From DATJIG01 sp050260515 (GTDB lineage Bacteria > Pseudomonadota > Alphaproteobacteria > SMXQ01): a stretch of DNA of 64,000 nt. The notes beneath the pieces are model-generated. The model searched no databases and was not told the origin of the DNA. It was given only the letters and a program-made list of their open reading frames with translations. Location: the NCBI GenBank assembly GCA_050260515.1, contig JBLNCI010000048.1, positions 1 through 64,000 of the forward strand. The letters run 5' to 3'. Below are positions 22,868 through 32,583 of the stretch, in pieces (within the stretch, counting starts at the first letter, position 1; each line of letters starts with the position of its first letter). Made by a program: the position numbers and the translations under genes.

Positions 22868-25396
22868 CTAGCTCGCGGTGCCGCTCTGGGCCTGCGGCTG
22901 TCCCGGGGTCACCGGCCTCGGCCGGATCCGCCCCTCGCCGAGCAGCAGCAGGATCGGCGCGGCGATGAAGATCGACGACGACGTGCCGATGACGATGCCG
23001 GTCAGCAGCACGATCGCGAACTGGCGGATGTCGCCGGTGCTCATCACCGCGAGCGGCAGGATGGCGAGGAACACGGTGGTCGAGGTCGCGATGGTGCGCG
23101 ACATCGTCTCGTTGATGCTGAGGTCGATCAGCTCGCGCAGCCCCATCTTGCGGTAGAGCCGCAGATTCTCGCGCACGCGGTCGTAGACCACGACCTTGTC
23201 GTTGATCGAGTAGCCCATGATCGTGAGGATGGCGACGATGCTGGTCGGGTTGAACTGGAACTGCGTCAGCGCGTAGAAGCCGACCATCTTGGTGATGTCG
23301 AGCAGCAGGGTCAGCGTCGCCGCGACGCCGAACTGCCATTCGAACCGGAACCAGATGTAGATCAGCATCGCGATCATCGCGATCCCGAGCGCGGTGATGC
23401 CGTCGCGGAACAGCTCGCTGCTGACCGTCGCGCCGACGGCCTCGACGCTCTCGATGGTGGCGCCCGGGAAGCGCTCCTGCAGCGACGCGCGGACCTTGGA
23501 GGCCGCCTGCTGCTGCACGGTGTCGTCGCCCTCCTGGCGCTCGAAGCGGATCGACACCTCCTCGGGTCCGCCGAACTGCTGCAGCTCGATCGGGCCGAGG
23601 TTGAGCTTGTCGAGCTCGCCGCGCAGCGCGGAGAAGTCGGCGCCCCCCGGCATGTGCGCCTGGATCTGGATGCCGCCGCGGAAGTCGATGCCGTACTTGA
23701 GACCCGGGTGGAACGCCAGGATCATCGAGCTGATGCTGAGCACCGCCGAGACGATCAGGCCGGCGTGGCGCCCCTTCATGAACGACACGTTGGTGTCGTC
23801 GCGCACCAGCCGCGGGCCGAAGAATCGGCGATCGGCGGGCGACAGCTCCCGCGGCCGGACGCGCCGGAACCAGGTCGCCACCATCAGCCGCACCAACGTG
23901 ATGGCGGTGAACATCGAGGTCAGGATGCCGAGGCTGATGGTGATGGCGAAGCCCTTCACCGGCCCCGAGCCCAGCTCGTAGAGGATGAACATCTTGAGCA
24001 GGGTCGTGACATTGGCGTCGACGATCGTCGTCATCGCCCGCGAGAAGCCGTTCTGGAGCGCGGAGATCGGCGTGCGGCCCTTACGCGCCTCCTCGCGGAT
24101 GCGCTCGTTGATCAGCACGTTGGCGTCGACCGACATGCCGACCGTGAGCAGGATGCCGACGATGCCGGGCAGCGTGATGCTCGCCTGCAGCAGCGACAGG
24201 CCGCCGAACAGCAGCGCCAGGTTCGCGATCAGGCCGATCGAGGCGAAGATGCCGAACAGGCGGTAGAAGTAGAGCATGAAGGCGACGACCAGCACGCCGC
24301 CGACAGCGCAGGCGTAGACGCCGACGCGGATGGCGTCGGCGCCGAGGTTCGGGCCGACGGTGCGCTGCTCGATGACCTTGAGCGGCGCCGGCAGCGCGCC
24401 GCTGCGCAGCAGCAGCGCCAGGTCCTTGGCTTCCTGGGTGGTGAAGTTGCCCGAGATCTCGCCCGAGCCGCCGAGGATCGGCTCGCGGATCACCGGCGCG
24501 CTGATCACCTTGCCGTCGAGCACGATCGCGAACGGCTTGCCGACGTTGTTGCGGGTGATGTCGGCGAACTTACGGGCGCCGGCGGTGTCGAAGCGGAACG
24601 TGACGACCGGGCGGCCGTCGCGGAAGCTCGGCTGGGCGTCGGTGAGCGTCTCGCCGCCGACCGCGATCTGCCGCTGCACGAGGTAGAACTGCTCGCCTCC
24701 GGCGCTTGCCTTGTCGGCCGGCAACAGCTCGTCGCCCGGCGGGACACGGCCGGTGACGCGGGCCTGCTCGGCGGTCGCCGACACGTCCACGAGCTGGAAA
24801 TTCATTTTCGCCGTCTTGCCGAGCAGCGCGATCACCCGGTCGGGGTCGTCCATGCCGGGGAGCTGCACGATGATGCGATCGTCGCCCTGGCGCTGGATCG
24901 TCGGCTCGGTGGCGCCGACCTGGTCGACGCGGCGGCGGACGATCTCGATCGACTGGTCGATGACCTGGCCGCGACGCGCGGCGGTCGCCTGATCGGTGTA
25001 GCCGAGGACGACCCGCGCGCCGTCGCCGCCGACCTCGGTGTCGGGCTCGGCCTTGCGCAGCGCCGCCCGGGCGCGCTCGCGGTCGTTGGCATCGACCAGC
25101 GTGAATCCCACCCGGCCGTCGCCGCCGACGCCGAGCTCGCGATAGCCGATGCGCTCCTGACGGAGCGCGGTGCGCACCGATTCCACGAGATTCTGCGCGC
25201 GCTCGCGCAGCGCCGTGGCGACGTCGACCTGGAGCTGCATGTAGATGCCGCCCTTGAGATCGAGGCCGAGCAGCACCTGCTGCTTGAACGGCAGGTAGCG
25301 AAGGAGATTGGGCCCGACCACGTTGGGCAGCGCGGTCAGCACGCCGAGGAGAATGGCGAAGATTATGGCGGCGATCTGCCAGCGTTTGTAAATCAT
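22868..25396 (-). CDS. secDF: protein translocase SecD-SecF fusion
   Basis: An 842-residue inner-membrane protein combining SecD and SecF. The N-terminal helix is followed by LGLDLKGGIYM (SecD D1 motif), the periplasmic P1 region, and a six-helix RND-type bundle (about 370-520). A second copy then starts with GIDFRGGIQIQ (SecF D1) and its own six helices (about 670-830). It uses the proton gradient to help pull preproteins through SecYEG. Many alphaproteobacteria have separate secD and secF; here one uninterrupted frame joins them. It follows yajC by 74 nt. Confidence 0.95.
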   Translation of the reverse strand: MIYKRWQIAAIIFAILLGVLTALPNVVGPNLLRYLPFKQQVLLGLDLKGGIYMQLQVDVATALRERAQNLVESVRTALRQERIGYRELGVGGDGRVGFTLVDANDRERARAALRKAEPDTEVGGDGARVVLGYTDQATAARRGQVIDQSIEIVRRRVDQVGATEPTIQRQGDDRIIVQLPGMDDPDRVIALLGKTAKMNFQLVDVSATAEQARVTGRVPPGDELLPADKASAGGEQFYLVQRQIAVGGETLTDAQPSFRDGRPVVTFRFDTAGARKFADITRNNVGKPFAIVLDGKVISAPVIREPILGGSGEISGNFTTQEAKDLALLLRSGALPAPLKVIEQRTVGPNLGADAIRVGVYACAVGGVLVVAFMLYFYRLFGIFASIGLIANLALLFGGLSLLQASITLPGIVGILLTVGMSVDANVLINERIREEARKGRTPISALQNGFSRAMTTIVDANVTTLLKMFILYELGSGPVKGFAITISLGILTSMFTAITLVRLMVATWFRRVRPRELSPADRRFFGPRLVRDDTNVSFMKGRHAGLIVSAVLSISSMILAFHPGLKYGIDFRGGIQIQAHMPGGADFSALRGELDKLNLGPIELQQFGGPEEVSIRFERQEGDDTVQQQAASKVRASLQERFPGATIESVEAVGATVSSELFRDGITALGIAMIAMLIYIWFRFEWQFGVAATLTLLLDITKMVGFYALTQFQFNPTSIVAILTIMGYSINDKVVVYDRVRENLRLYRKMGLRELIDLSINETMSRTIATSTTVFLAILPLAVMSTGDIRQFAIVLLTGIVIGTSSSIFIAAPILLLLGEGRIRPRPVTPGQPQAQSGTAS

Positions 25397-25470
25397 CGAC
25401 GACTCTCTACTCGACCGGGCGCTGCGGCGCCCTGTGTGTGCGGGCCCGAACGGCCCTCATGCCGTCCGGA

Positions 25471-25818
25471 CTAGCTGCCGGACGCCTCCGCCTTCTCGCT
25501 CTTGTTGAGGATGCTGGCGATCATCGGCCGCATCACGATGACGCGGACGCCGTCGGCGATCTCGACCTGGACCTCGCTGTCGTTCACCACCTTGGTGATG
25601 GTGCCGACCAGCCCGCCGTTGGTGACGACGCGGTCGCCGCGGGAGAGCTGGGACAGCAGCTCGCGGTGCGCCTTCATTTTCCTCTGCTGCGGACGGATCA
25701 GCAGGAAATAGAACACCGCGAAAATGAGAATGAGAGGAACGAACTGGGCGATGCCTTCCATGCCCGCCGGGAGTGCAAATCCCCCCGCTTGCTGCGCCCA
25801 GGCCGATGACATAAACAT
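25471..25818 (-). CDS. yajC: preprotein translocase subunit YajC
   Basis: A 115-residue single-pass membrane protein with the YajC layout: one helix (about 27-43, FVPLILIFAVFYFLLI), then RPQQRKMKAH, DRVVTNGGLVGTI and a beta-rich cytosolic domain. It binds SecDF and the SecYEG channel. First gene of the yajC-secDF-Mth938 run and divergent from the ATPase gene at 25918. Confidence 0.95.
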   Translation of the reverse strand: MFMSSAWAQQAGGFALPAGMEGIAQFVPLILIFAVFYFLLIRPQQRKMKAHRELLSQLSRGDRVVTNGGLVGTITKVVNDSEVQVEIADGVRVIVMRPMIASILNKSEKAEASGS

Positions 25819-25917
25819 CTCGTGCTCCCGATTGGCAAAAAACCTGCGGGACTATAGCCGCCCACGGGGCGGTTGCAACCTTTCTGGTGCCGCGTCCCGC
25901 AACGGTTCCGATCCCGA

Positions 25918-26799
25918 ATGTCCGCTCGCGATCAACGACTTATCGCCCGCATCGCCGCCGCGCTGGAGCGCCTCGCTCCGCCGCCGCCGGGCGCGCTCGA
26001 ACTCGGTCGCGCCGAGGCTCTCGTCTGGCACTCCGACAGCCGCTCGCTCCAGCCGGTCGCCGCCGTGAACCGCGTCGATCTCGCGCTGCTGCGCGGCATC
26101 GACCGCCAGCGCGACACGCTGCTCGCGAACACCCGCCGCTTCGCCAAGGGCCTGCCGGCCAACAACGCGCTCCTGTGGGGATCGCGCGGGACCGGCAAGA
26201 GCTCGCTGATCAAGGCGGTGCACAAGGCGGTCAACGACGAGCTCGGCGGCGGGCGCAAGGGTGCGGTCCCTGCGGTGGCGCTGATCGAGATCCACCGCGA
26301 GGACATCGCGACCCTGCCCGAGCTGCTGGCCGCGCTCCGCAAGCAGAAGCGCCGCGTCCTGGTGTTCTGCGACGATCTGTCGTTCGACGGTCAGGACGCG
26401 ACCTTCAAGTCGCTCAAGGCTGCGCTCGAAGGCGGCATCGAGGGCCGTCCCGACAACGTCCTGTTCTACGCGACGTCGAACCGCCGCCACCTGATGCCGC
26501 GCGAGGCGATCGAGAACGAGCGCGGCACCGCGCTCAATCCCGCCGAGGTCGTCGACGAGAAGGTGTCGCTGTCGGACCGATTCGGCCTCTGGCTCGGCTT
26601 CCATCCGGTCGACCAGGACACCTATTTCGCCATCGTCGAAGGGTACGCCAGGGACCTCGGTCTGAAGATCGGCCGCGACGACCTGCTCGCCCGCGCCAAC
26701 GAGTGGTCGGTCACGCGCGGCGGGCGCTCGGGCCGCGTGGCGTGGCAGTTCATCCAGGATCTCGCCGGGGAGCTCGCCGAAGCGTCGGCGAAGCGCTGA
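25918..26799 (+). CDS. DUF815-family AAA ATPase
   Basis: A 293-residue ATP-binding protein. Walker A is WGSRGTGKSS (87-96), Walker B-like is VLVFCDDLSF, and a sensor-type LFYATSNRRHLMPR follows. Proteins of this family commonly lie next to yajC in alphaproteobacteria; the cellular role is not established. The ATG at 25918 is preferred because an earlier start would add 15 residues outside the fold. It converges with the NlpD-like gene, with one base between them. Confidence 0.85.
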   Translation: MSARDQRLIARIAAALERLAPPPPGALELGRAEALVWHSDSRSLQPVAAVNRVDLALLRGIDRQRDTLLANTRRFAKGLPANNALLWGSRGTGKSSLIKAVHKAVNDELGGGRKGAVPAVALIEIHREDIATLPELLAALRKQKRRVLVFCDDLSFDGQDATFKSLKAALEGGIEGRPDNVLFYATSNRRHLMPREAIENERGTALNPAEVVDEKVSLSDRFGLWLGFHPVDQDTYFAIVEGYARDLGLKIGRDDLLARANEWSVTRGGRSGRVAWQFIQDLAGELAEASAKR

Positions 26800-26800
26800 G

Positions 26801-28015
26801 CTAGGACAGCGGTCCGATCACCGCGACCGGATCGACCGGCCGGCCGCTCTGGCGCAGTTCAAAATGGAGCTGCGGCGATGCGACGCCGCCGGTGCCGCCG
26901 ACGCGGGAGATCACCTGGCCGCGTTTCACGTGCGCGCCGCGCCCGACCAGCAGCTCGTCGTTGTGGGCGTACGCCGTCATCCAGCCGCCCGCATGGCGGA
27001 TCAGCAGCAGATTGCCGTACCCGCGCAGCTCGTTGCCGGCATAGACCACGACCCCATCCTCCGCCGCGTGAACGGCCGTCCCGCGCTTGGCGACGATGTT
27101 GACGCCGTCGTTCTGGGCGCCGCCGGGCTTCGGCCCGAACGGCGATGCGATCGGCCCCTTCACCGGCCACAGGAAGCCGCGGTTGGTCGGCAGATTGCCG
27201 GACGGCGCGGATGGCGGCGGCGATCCGAGCGACGCCGTCTCGGTCGCGGGGGGCGATGGCGGCGGAGTCGCGGACGGGACCGGCGACTCGGCGGGAGACG
27301 GCGGCCGCAGCACGTGGTCGGGATTCGGCGCGGGCGCTGACGTTGCGACCGCCGGCTCCTCCGGTACCGCGCGCGGGATCAGCAGCCGCGATCCGGGAAT
27401 GATCCGATACGGCGGCTCGAGATGATTGGTTTCGGCAAGGGCGCGGACGCCGACGCCATAACTGCGCGCGACGGTGGTCAGCGTGTCGCCCTCCCGGACC
27501 AGATAGGTCGGCAGCATCGGCACCTTGACGTGCTGCCCGGCGCGCAACGCGTACGGGGGATCGAGTTCGTTGAGGTCGATCAGCGCGCGCACCGGCACGT
27601 TGTGCTCGCGGGCGATCGCGTACAGGGTCTGGCCCGGCGCGACGGTGACCGTGACTTCCACCGGCCCGGTCGAGGCCATGGGCGCAGGTGCCGCTGGTGC
27701 GGGTGCGGGCGGCGCCGCAAGGGGCGCCGGTGCGTCGAGCGGCTTCGAGGCAATCGGCGCGGACGTGATCGGCGATGAGGTGATCGGCTCGGATGCGATC
27801 GGCCCCGGTCGAGCCGGCGCAGCAGCCCGCTCGGTCACCCGTGGCGCGGGCGCGGTGCGCGTGTAGGCCCCCGTGCGATCGTCGACCGGCGCCGGCGGAC
27901 CAGCGCGCATGCAGCCGACAACCGCCAACGTCATCGCGACGGCCGCGCACCACGCGGATGCGTTGCGCGCGCGTGAAAGTCGCGTCGGCTGTCGGCTGTC
28001 GGCGCCGTGCGTCAT
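26801..28015 (-). CDS. NlpD-like lipoprotein: two LysM domains and degenerate M23 domain
   Basis: A 404-residue predicted lipoprotein (Cys in VVGCMRAG). A Pro/Ala-rich linker leads to LysM 1 (VTVAPGQTLYAIAREHNVPV), LysM 2 (YLVREGDTLTTVARSYGVGV), a second linker and a C-terminal LytM/M23 domain. The zinc-ligand positions are altered: NDGVN instead of HxGxD, and PQLHFE instead of HxH. That is the pattern of NlpD/EnvC activators of cell-wall amidases, not of active endopeptidases. It probably controls septal peptidoglycan splitting. It follows pcm and surE, as in many proteobacteria. The ATG at 28015 is preferred over an upstream start. Confidence 0.88.
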   Translation of the reverse strand: MTHGADSRQPTRLSRARNASAWCAAVAMTLAVVGCMRAGPPAPVDDRTGAYTRTAPAPRVTERAAAPARPGPIASEPITSSPITSAPIASKPLDAPAPLAAPPAPAPAAPAPMASTGPVEVTVTVAPGQTLYAIAREHNVPVRALIDLNELDPPYALRAGQHVKVPMLPTYLVREGDTLTTVARSYGVGVRALAETNHLEPPYRIIPGSRLLIPRAVPEEPAVATSAPAPNPDHVLRPPSPAESPVPSATPPPSPPATETASLGSPPPSAPSGNLPTNRGFLWPVKGPIASPFGPKPGGAQNDGVNIVAKRGTAVHAAEDGVVVYAGNELRGYGNLLLIRHAGGWMTAYAHNDELLVGRGAHVKRGQVISRVGGTGGVASPQLHFELRQSGRPVDPVAVIGPLS

Positions 28016-28064
28016 GGGCGCACTGTAACCGACGGCGAATCGCCGGGGCAACGTGGTCGCCGCC

Positions 28065-28715
28065 CTACCCCGCCGTTTTCGATTTGTCGCCGCCGTTGCT
28101 TACCAGGGGTACGAAGCGCACCGGGAACAGCGTCTCGGTGGTGTAGCCGGTCTCTGTCTTGGTGACCCGGACGACATTCTGGTCGGTCGGGCGCTCGCCC
28201 ACCGGCACCACCATGATGCCGCCGACCTCGAGTTGCTCGATCAGCGTCTCGGGGAGTTTGCCGGCCGCGGCGGTGACGAGGATGCGCGGGAACGGCGCCT
28301 GCTCCGGCCAGCCCTTGGCGCCGTCGCCGGGCCGCGCGGTGATGTTGGTGATGCGAAGCTGATGAAAGCGTTTCTCGGCGGTCGCGAGCAGGCTCGCATG
28401 CCTCTCGATCGAGTAGACGCGGCGCGCGAGCTTCGCCAGCACCGCGGCCTGGTAGCCCGACCCGGTGCCGACCTCGAGCACCTTCATGCGCTTGTCGACG
28501 TTCAGCGCCTGCGTCATCAGGCCGACCACGAGCGGCTGGCTGATGGTCTGGCCCTCGCCGATCGGCAGCGCGGTGTTCTCGTACGCCTGGTCGAGAAATT
28601 GCGGCGGCACGAATGCCTCGCGCGGCACGCGCTCGATGGCGGCGAGCACGCGCGCGTCCTGGACGCCGAGCGTGCGCAGCTCCATCAACAGCCGGATCTG
28701 ACGCGGCTCGGTCAT
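28065..28715 (-). CDS. pcm: protein-L-isoaspartate O-methyltransferase
   Basis: A 216-residue SAM-dependent enzyme that methylates isoaspartyl residues in damaged proteins so that they can be repaired. Visible motifs are the N-terminal ERVPREAFVP, IGEGQTISQP, the SAM motif LEVGTGSGYQAAVLA and a post-I region VYSIER. Start ATG at 28715 overlaps the surE stop (ATGA), giving the common surE-pcm pair. Longer in-frame starts would run back into surE and were not used. Confidence 0.93.
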   Translation of the reverse strand: MTEPRQIRLLMELRTLGVQDARVLAAIERVPREAFVPPQFLDQAYENTALPIGEGQTISQPLVVGLMTQALNVDKRMKVLEVGTGSGYQAAVLAKLARRVYSIERHASLLATAEKRFHQLRITNITARPGDGAKGWPEQAPFPRILVTAAAGKLPETLIEQLEVGGIMVVPVGERPTDQNVVRVTKTETGYTTETLFPVRFVPLVSNGGDKSKTAG

Positions 28716-29506
28716 TTTTTCCGGAACACGGTGCGCAGCGTCTTCATCATTCCCTTGTGGGAGTGATCGAGATGCATCGGCGTGACCGAGACGTAGCCCT
28801 CGGTGGTCGCGCCGGTGTCGGTCGGCTCCTTCGACTTGGACGGCACGTCCTGGCGCGGCGCGCCGATCCAATAGTACGGCCGGCCGAACGGATCGAACGC
28901 CTCGGTGATACGCTCCTGCAGGCGTCGCCGCCCCTGGCAGGTGATCATGATGCCCTTGACCTTCTCGGGCGCGAGATTCGGGAAGTTGACGTTGACGAAG
29001 ACGTCGCGTGCCCACGGCGCCTCGATCAGCTTGCGGACGACGCGCGGTCCGTACGCCAGCGCCGTCTTCCAGTTGATCGGTCCCTTGTCGCTGATGATCT
29101 GCGACAGGGCGATGGCGCGGACGCCGAGGAGCAGTCCTTCCATGGCCCCGGCCACGGTGCCGGAATGGCCGACGTCCTCGGCGAGGTTGCTGCCGCCGTT
29201 GACGCCGGACAGCACGATATCGGGCGGATGATCCTTCAGGATCTGCAGCATGCCGAGCAACACCGAATCCGTCGGCGTGCCGTTCACGGCGAACCGCCGC
29301 GCCGAGACCTGGCGAATGCGCAGCGGAATGCGGACGGTCAATGAATGACTCGCGCCGCTCTGCTCGGTCTCCGGCGCCACGACCCAGACGTCGTCGGTGA
29401 GCGTCCGGGCGATCTTCTCCAGCACCCGGATTCCGGGAGCATGGATACCATCGTCGTTGGTGATGAGAATCCGGGCGCGGCGCAGATCGAGGGGCTTGAG
29501 GTTCAT
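28712..29506 (-). CDS. surE: 5'/3'-nucleotidase SurE
   Basis: A 264-residue stationary-phase survival phosphatase. The metal-binding ILITNDDGIHAPG lies near the N-terminus, ETEQSGASHSLT follows, and VLSGVNGGSNLAEDV carries further ligands. It dephosphorylates nucleoside monophosphates in the cytosol. Gene order serS-surE-pcm is conserved widely. It starts 21 nt after the serS stop. Confidence 0.94.
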   Translation of the reverse strand: MNLKPLDLRRARILITNDDGIHAPGIRVLEKIARTLTDDVWVVAPETEQSGASHSLTVRIPLRIRQVSARRFAVNGTPTDSVLLGMLQILKDHPPDIVLSGVNGGSNLAEDVGHSGTVAGAMEGLLLGVRAIALSQIISDKGPINWKTALAYGPRVVRKLIEAPWARDVFVNVNFPNLAPEKVKGIMITCQGRRRLQERITEAFDPFGRPYYWIGAPRQDVPSKSKEPTDTGATTEGYVSVTPMHLDHSHKGMMKTLRTVFRKK

Positions 29507-29527
29507 AAGCGTTCCGGTCGCGCCGTC

Positions 29528-30802
29528 CTAGGCGCGGGCGATCGTCTCCGCTCCACCCATGTAGGACCGTAACGCATCCGGGATGCTCACCGATCCGTCC
29601 GCCTCCTGATAATTTTCCAGAATCGCGATCAGCGTGCGGCCGACGGCCAAAGCCGAGCCGTTCAGCGTGTGCACGAACCGCGTGCCCTTCTCGCCCTTGG
29701 CCTTGAAGCGTGCGTTCATGCGGCGCGCCTGGAAGTCGCCGCAGTTGGAGCAGCTCGAGATCTCGCGATAGCGCCCCTGACCGGGGAGCCAGACCTCGAT
29801 GTCATAGGTCTTGCGCGCCGAGAAGCCCATGTCGCCGGTGCACAGCGTGACGACGCGATACGGCAGCCCGAGGCGCTTCAGCACCTCCTCGGCGCACGCC
29901 GTCATCCGCTCGTGCTCCTCGTTGGACCTGTCGGGATGCGCGATCGACACCAGTTCGACCTTCTCGAACTGATGCTGACGGATCATGCCGCGAGTGTCCT
30001 TGCCGGCGGCACCCGCCTCGGCGCGGAAGCACGGCGTCAGCGCGGTGAAGCGCCGCGGCAGCGTCTCCTCGTCGAGGATATCGCCCGATACGAGGTTGGT
30101 CAGCGGGACCTCGGCCGTCGGGATGAGCCAATGGTCGGAGGTGGTCTTGAACAGGTCCTCCGCGAACTTGGGCAACTGTCCGGTGCCGAACAGAGCGTTG
30201 TCGCGCACGAGATAGGGCGGCAGCACCTCCCGGTAGCCGTGCTCGCGCGTGTGAAGGTCGAGCATGAACGCGGCGAGCGCCCGCTCGAGCCGCGCGATGC
30301 CGTCGTAGAGAACGACGAAGCGGGCGCCGGAAATCTTCGCGGCCGCATCGAAGTCCATCTGTCCGAGCGCCTCGCCGATCTCGAAGTGTTCCTTGGGCTT
30401 GAAGGCGAATTCGCGCGGGGTGCCCCACTTGCGGATCTCGACATTGGCCGATTCATCCCGTCCGTCCGGAACATCGTCGGCCGGCAGGTTGGGAACGGTC
30501 GCGAGCATCGCGTTGAGCTCGCGCTCGAGCTCGGCGGCACCGGCCTCGGCGAGCGCCTGCCCATCCTTGCTCGCGGCGACCTTCGCCATGATCTCCGAGG
30601 CGTCTCCGCCCTTCGCCTTGATCGCGCCGATCTCCTTCGAGAGCCGGTTGCGCTCGGCCTGCAGCTCCTGGGCGCGAGTCATCTCCGCGCGGCGCTTCGA
30701 GTCGAGCGCGAGCACGTGGGACGACAGCGGCTCGAGCCCGCGGCGGCGGAGCCCCGTGTCGAAGGCCTCGGGATTGTCGCGGATGGCTTTGAGATCGTGC
30801 AT
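29528..30802 (-). CDS. serS: seryl-tRNA synthetase
   Basis: A 424-residue class II synthetase. The N-terminal coiled-coil arm (about 1-110, LSKEIGAIKAKGGDASEIMA region) binds the tRNA. Class II motifs 2 (FRAEAGAAGKDTRGMIRQHQF) and 3 (GSALAVGRTLIAILENYQ) are present, and SSCSNCGDFQARR is the typical serine-site segment. Length is normal. It lies 78 nt downstream of tatC. Confidence 0.96.
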   Translation of the reverse strand: MHDLKAIRDNPEAFDTGLRRRGLEPLSSHVLALDSKRRAEMTRAQELQAERNRLSKEIGAIKAKGGDASEIMAKVAASKDGQALAEAGAAELERELNAMLATVPNLPADDVPDGRDESANVEIRKWGTPREFAFKPKEHFEIGEALGQMDFDAAAKISGARFVVLYDGIARLERALAAFMLDLHTREHGYREVLPPYLVRDNALFGTGQLPKFAEDLFKTTSDHWLIPTAEVPLTNLVSGDILDEETLPRRFTALTPCFRAEAGAAGKDTRGMIRQHQFEKVELVSIAHPDRSNEEHERMTACAEEVLKRLGLPYRVVTLCTGDMGFSARKTYDIEVWLPGQGRYREISSCSNCGDFQARRMNARFKAKGEKGTRFVHTLNGSALAVGRTLIAILENYQEADGSVSIPDALRSYMGGAETIARA

Positions 30803-30880
30803 CGATGATTCGGCGGCGGAACGGCTGTCGCTTTATACGGCGCGGCCGATTCGCCGTCGAGAGGTTCGCGCGCTGCGCCC

Positions 30881-31741
30881 TCAGGGCGCCGGCGTCGGAC
30901 CGGGACTCTCCGCCGCCTCGGCCGCGGCCTCCGCCTTGGCGCGGCTGCGCTCGATCATCTTCACGGCGACGATCGAGCCCTCGTACAGCAGGCACAACGG
31001 CACCGCGAGACCGATCTGGCTGAACACATCCGGCGGCGTCAGGACGGCGGCGACGATGAAGTTGACGACGATCGCGTAGCGCCGTTTCGAGGACAGCATC
31101 TGCGCGGTGACGATGCCGACCCGCGCCAGCAGCGTCAGCAGCACCGGGAGCTGGAAGGCGATGCCGAACGCGAGGATCAGCGTCATCACCAGACTGAGAT
31201 ACTCGCTGACGCGGGCCTCGAGCTGGATCGGCAGGTTGTCGGCGATCGCCGGCGTCTCGAACGAGACGAAGAACCGCCACGCCGACGGAAAGATGAAGTA
31301 GTAGACGAGCGCGGCGCCCATCAGGAACAGGACCGGCGTGGCGATCAGGAACGGCAGGAACGCCCGCTTCTCGTTGCGGTAGAGACCGGGAGCGATGAAC
31401 AGCCAGAGCTGGGTCGCCACGAACGGAAAGGCGATGAAGAACCCGGCGTAGAGCGAGACCTTGATGTAGGTGACGAAAGCCTCGGTCAGGCCCGTGTAGA
31501 TCATCCGCCGTCCGGTCTCGCCCTCGTAGATGTCGGCGAGGGGCTTCACCAGGAAACCGAAGATGTAGTCCTTGAAGATGTAGCTGATGACGAAGCCGAT
31601 CAGGATCGCGGCGGCGGACCAGAAGATGCGGCGCCGCAGCTCCACGAGATGCTCGAGCAGCGGCATCTTGTGGTCTTCCGGGGAATCGGAACCGGGCGGC
31701 AGACGGGGCGTGCCGACGTCCGTGTCGGGCGGAGCGCTCAC
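30881..31741 (-). CDS. tatC: Sec-independent translocase TatC
   Basis: A 286-residue integral membrane protein with six hydrophobic segments. The family start MPLLEHLVELRRRI, the conserved Glu after the third helix and LAFGIAFQLPV are visible. TatC binds the twin-arginine signal peptide. Start is a GTG at 31741 that overlaps the tatB stop (GTGA). Both ends carry about 20-25 low-complexity residues. Confidence 0.95.
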   Translation of the reverse strand: MSAPPDTDVGTPRLPPGSDSPEDHKMPLLEHLVELRRRIFWSAAAILIGFVISYIFKDYIFGFLVKPLADIYEGETGRRMIYTGLTEAFVTYIKVSLYAGFFIAFPFVATQLWLFIAPGLYRNEKRAFLPFLIATPVLFLMGAALVYYFIFPSAWRFFVSFETPAIADNLPIQLEARVSEYLSLVMTLILAFGIAFQLPVLLTLLARVGIVTAQMLSSKRRYAIVVNFIVAAVLTPPDVFSQIGLAVPLCLLYEGSIVAVKMIERSRAKAEAAAEAAESPGPTPAP

Positions 31742-32154
31742 GACCCCTTCTCCGGCGGCGCGACGGATGGCGGCTCCGCCACGCGCGGCTGGGTGGCGTC
31801 CGACGGAGCCGAAACCACCGGCTGCGCTTCGGGCGGCGGAGTCAGCGCGGTCGATTCCTTGACCTCGGCCGCCTCGTTCCAGACCCGGTTCACGTCGCCC
31901 TTCGGGTCCATCATCTTGCCAAGCGCGTCGGGATCGACGCGCAGCGCGTCGTCGACCTGCCGCCGCAGGTCGGCGGCGTTCGCCTCGCGCATCACTTCAT
32001 CGAGCTGCTGCTGGAACACGCGGCTGGCCGCTCGCGCCTTCGCGGCCAGCGAGGCGACGGTGCGGAGGACGTTCGGCAGTTCCTTGGGCCCGAGAACGAT
32101 GAACGCGACGACCGCGATCACCAGCATCTCGCTCCAGCCGATGTCCAGAAACAT
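31738..32154 (-). CDS. tatB: twin-arginine translocase subunit TatB
   Basis: A 138-residue protein with an N-terminal helix and hinge typical of TatB (FLDIGWSEMLVIAVVAFIVL, then GPKELPNVLRT). An amphipathic helix and a Pro/Ala-rich C-terminal tail follow. The Glu in the membrane segment (SEML) marks TatB rather than TatA. Second gene of tatABC. Confidence 0.94.
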   Translation of the reverse strand: MFLDIGWSEMLVIAVVAFIVLGPKELPNVLRTVASLAAKARAASRVFQQQLDEVMREANAADLRRQVDDALRVDPDALGKMMDPKGDVNRVWNEAAEVKESTALTPPPEAQPVVSAPSDATQPRVAEPPSVAPPEKGS

Positions 32155-32199
32155 GGTGGCTCCGCACGGCCCGCCGACGCGCGGGCGGGCGTCGTGGCG

Positions 32200-32430
32200 T
32201 TAGGACTTGCGCGTCTCGGTTTGGGTCTCGGTCCGCGCGCTCGCCGTGGGAGCGGCGGTCTCGCCCGGGACGGCCTTCGGCGAATCCGCAGATTCGTCCT
32301 TAAGACCTTCCTTGAAGCTCTTGATTCCCTTTGCCAAGTCGCCCATGACGCGCGGCAGCTTCCCGGCCCCGAACAGGATCATGATCACGACCAGGACGAG
32401 AAGAATATGCCAAATGCTCAGGCCGCCCAT
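32200..32430 (-). CDS. tatA: twin-arginine translocase subunit TatA
   Basis: A 76-residue pore-forming subunit: GGLSIWHILLVLVVIMILFG, then the FGAGKLPRVMGDLAKGIKSF hinge and amphipathic helix, then a Thr/Glu-rich tail. The ATG at 32430 follows GGAGAG by about 6 nt and gives the usual MGGLS start. An ATG at 32442 would add four residues. First gene of tatABC-serS. Confidence 0.94.
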   Translation of the reverse strand: MGGLSIWHILLVLVVIMILFGAGKLPRVMGDLAKGIKSFKEGLKDESADSPKAVPGETAAPTASARTETQTETRKS

Positions 32431-32583
32431 TGAACTCTCCATCGCACGGGGAAAAACCCGTCGGATTTCAGTGGATCATGGCAGAAAGGGGGGGCTGCCG
32501 CAACGCGCCCCCGGGTCTCCGGCCGCGCTCCGTGGCGGCGGCCGCCGACTCAGCGGGTTGCCCGAGGCGGACGGGCTTCGAGG

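Noticed and set aside
21875..25474. 1199-codon open frame antisense to secDF
   Set aside because: Artefact of high GC at third codon positions in secDF; composition is Arg/Asp/His-rich with no recognisable motif.
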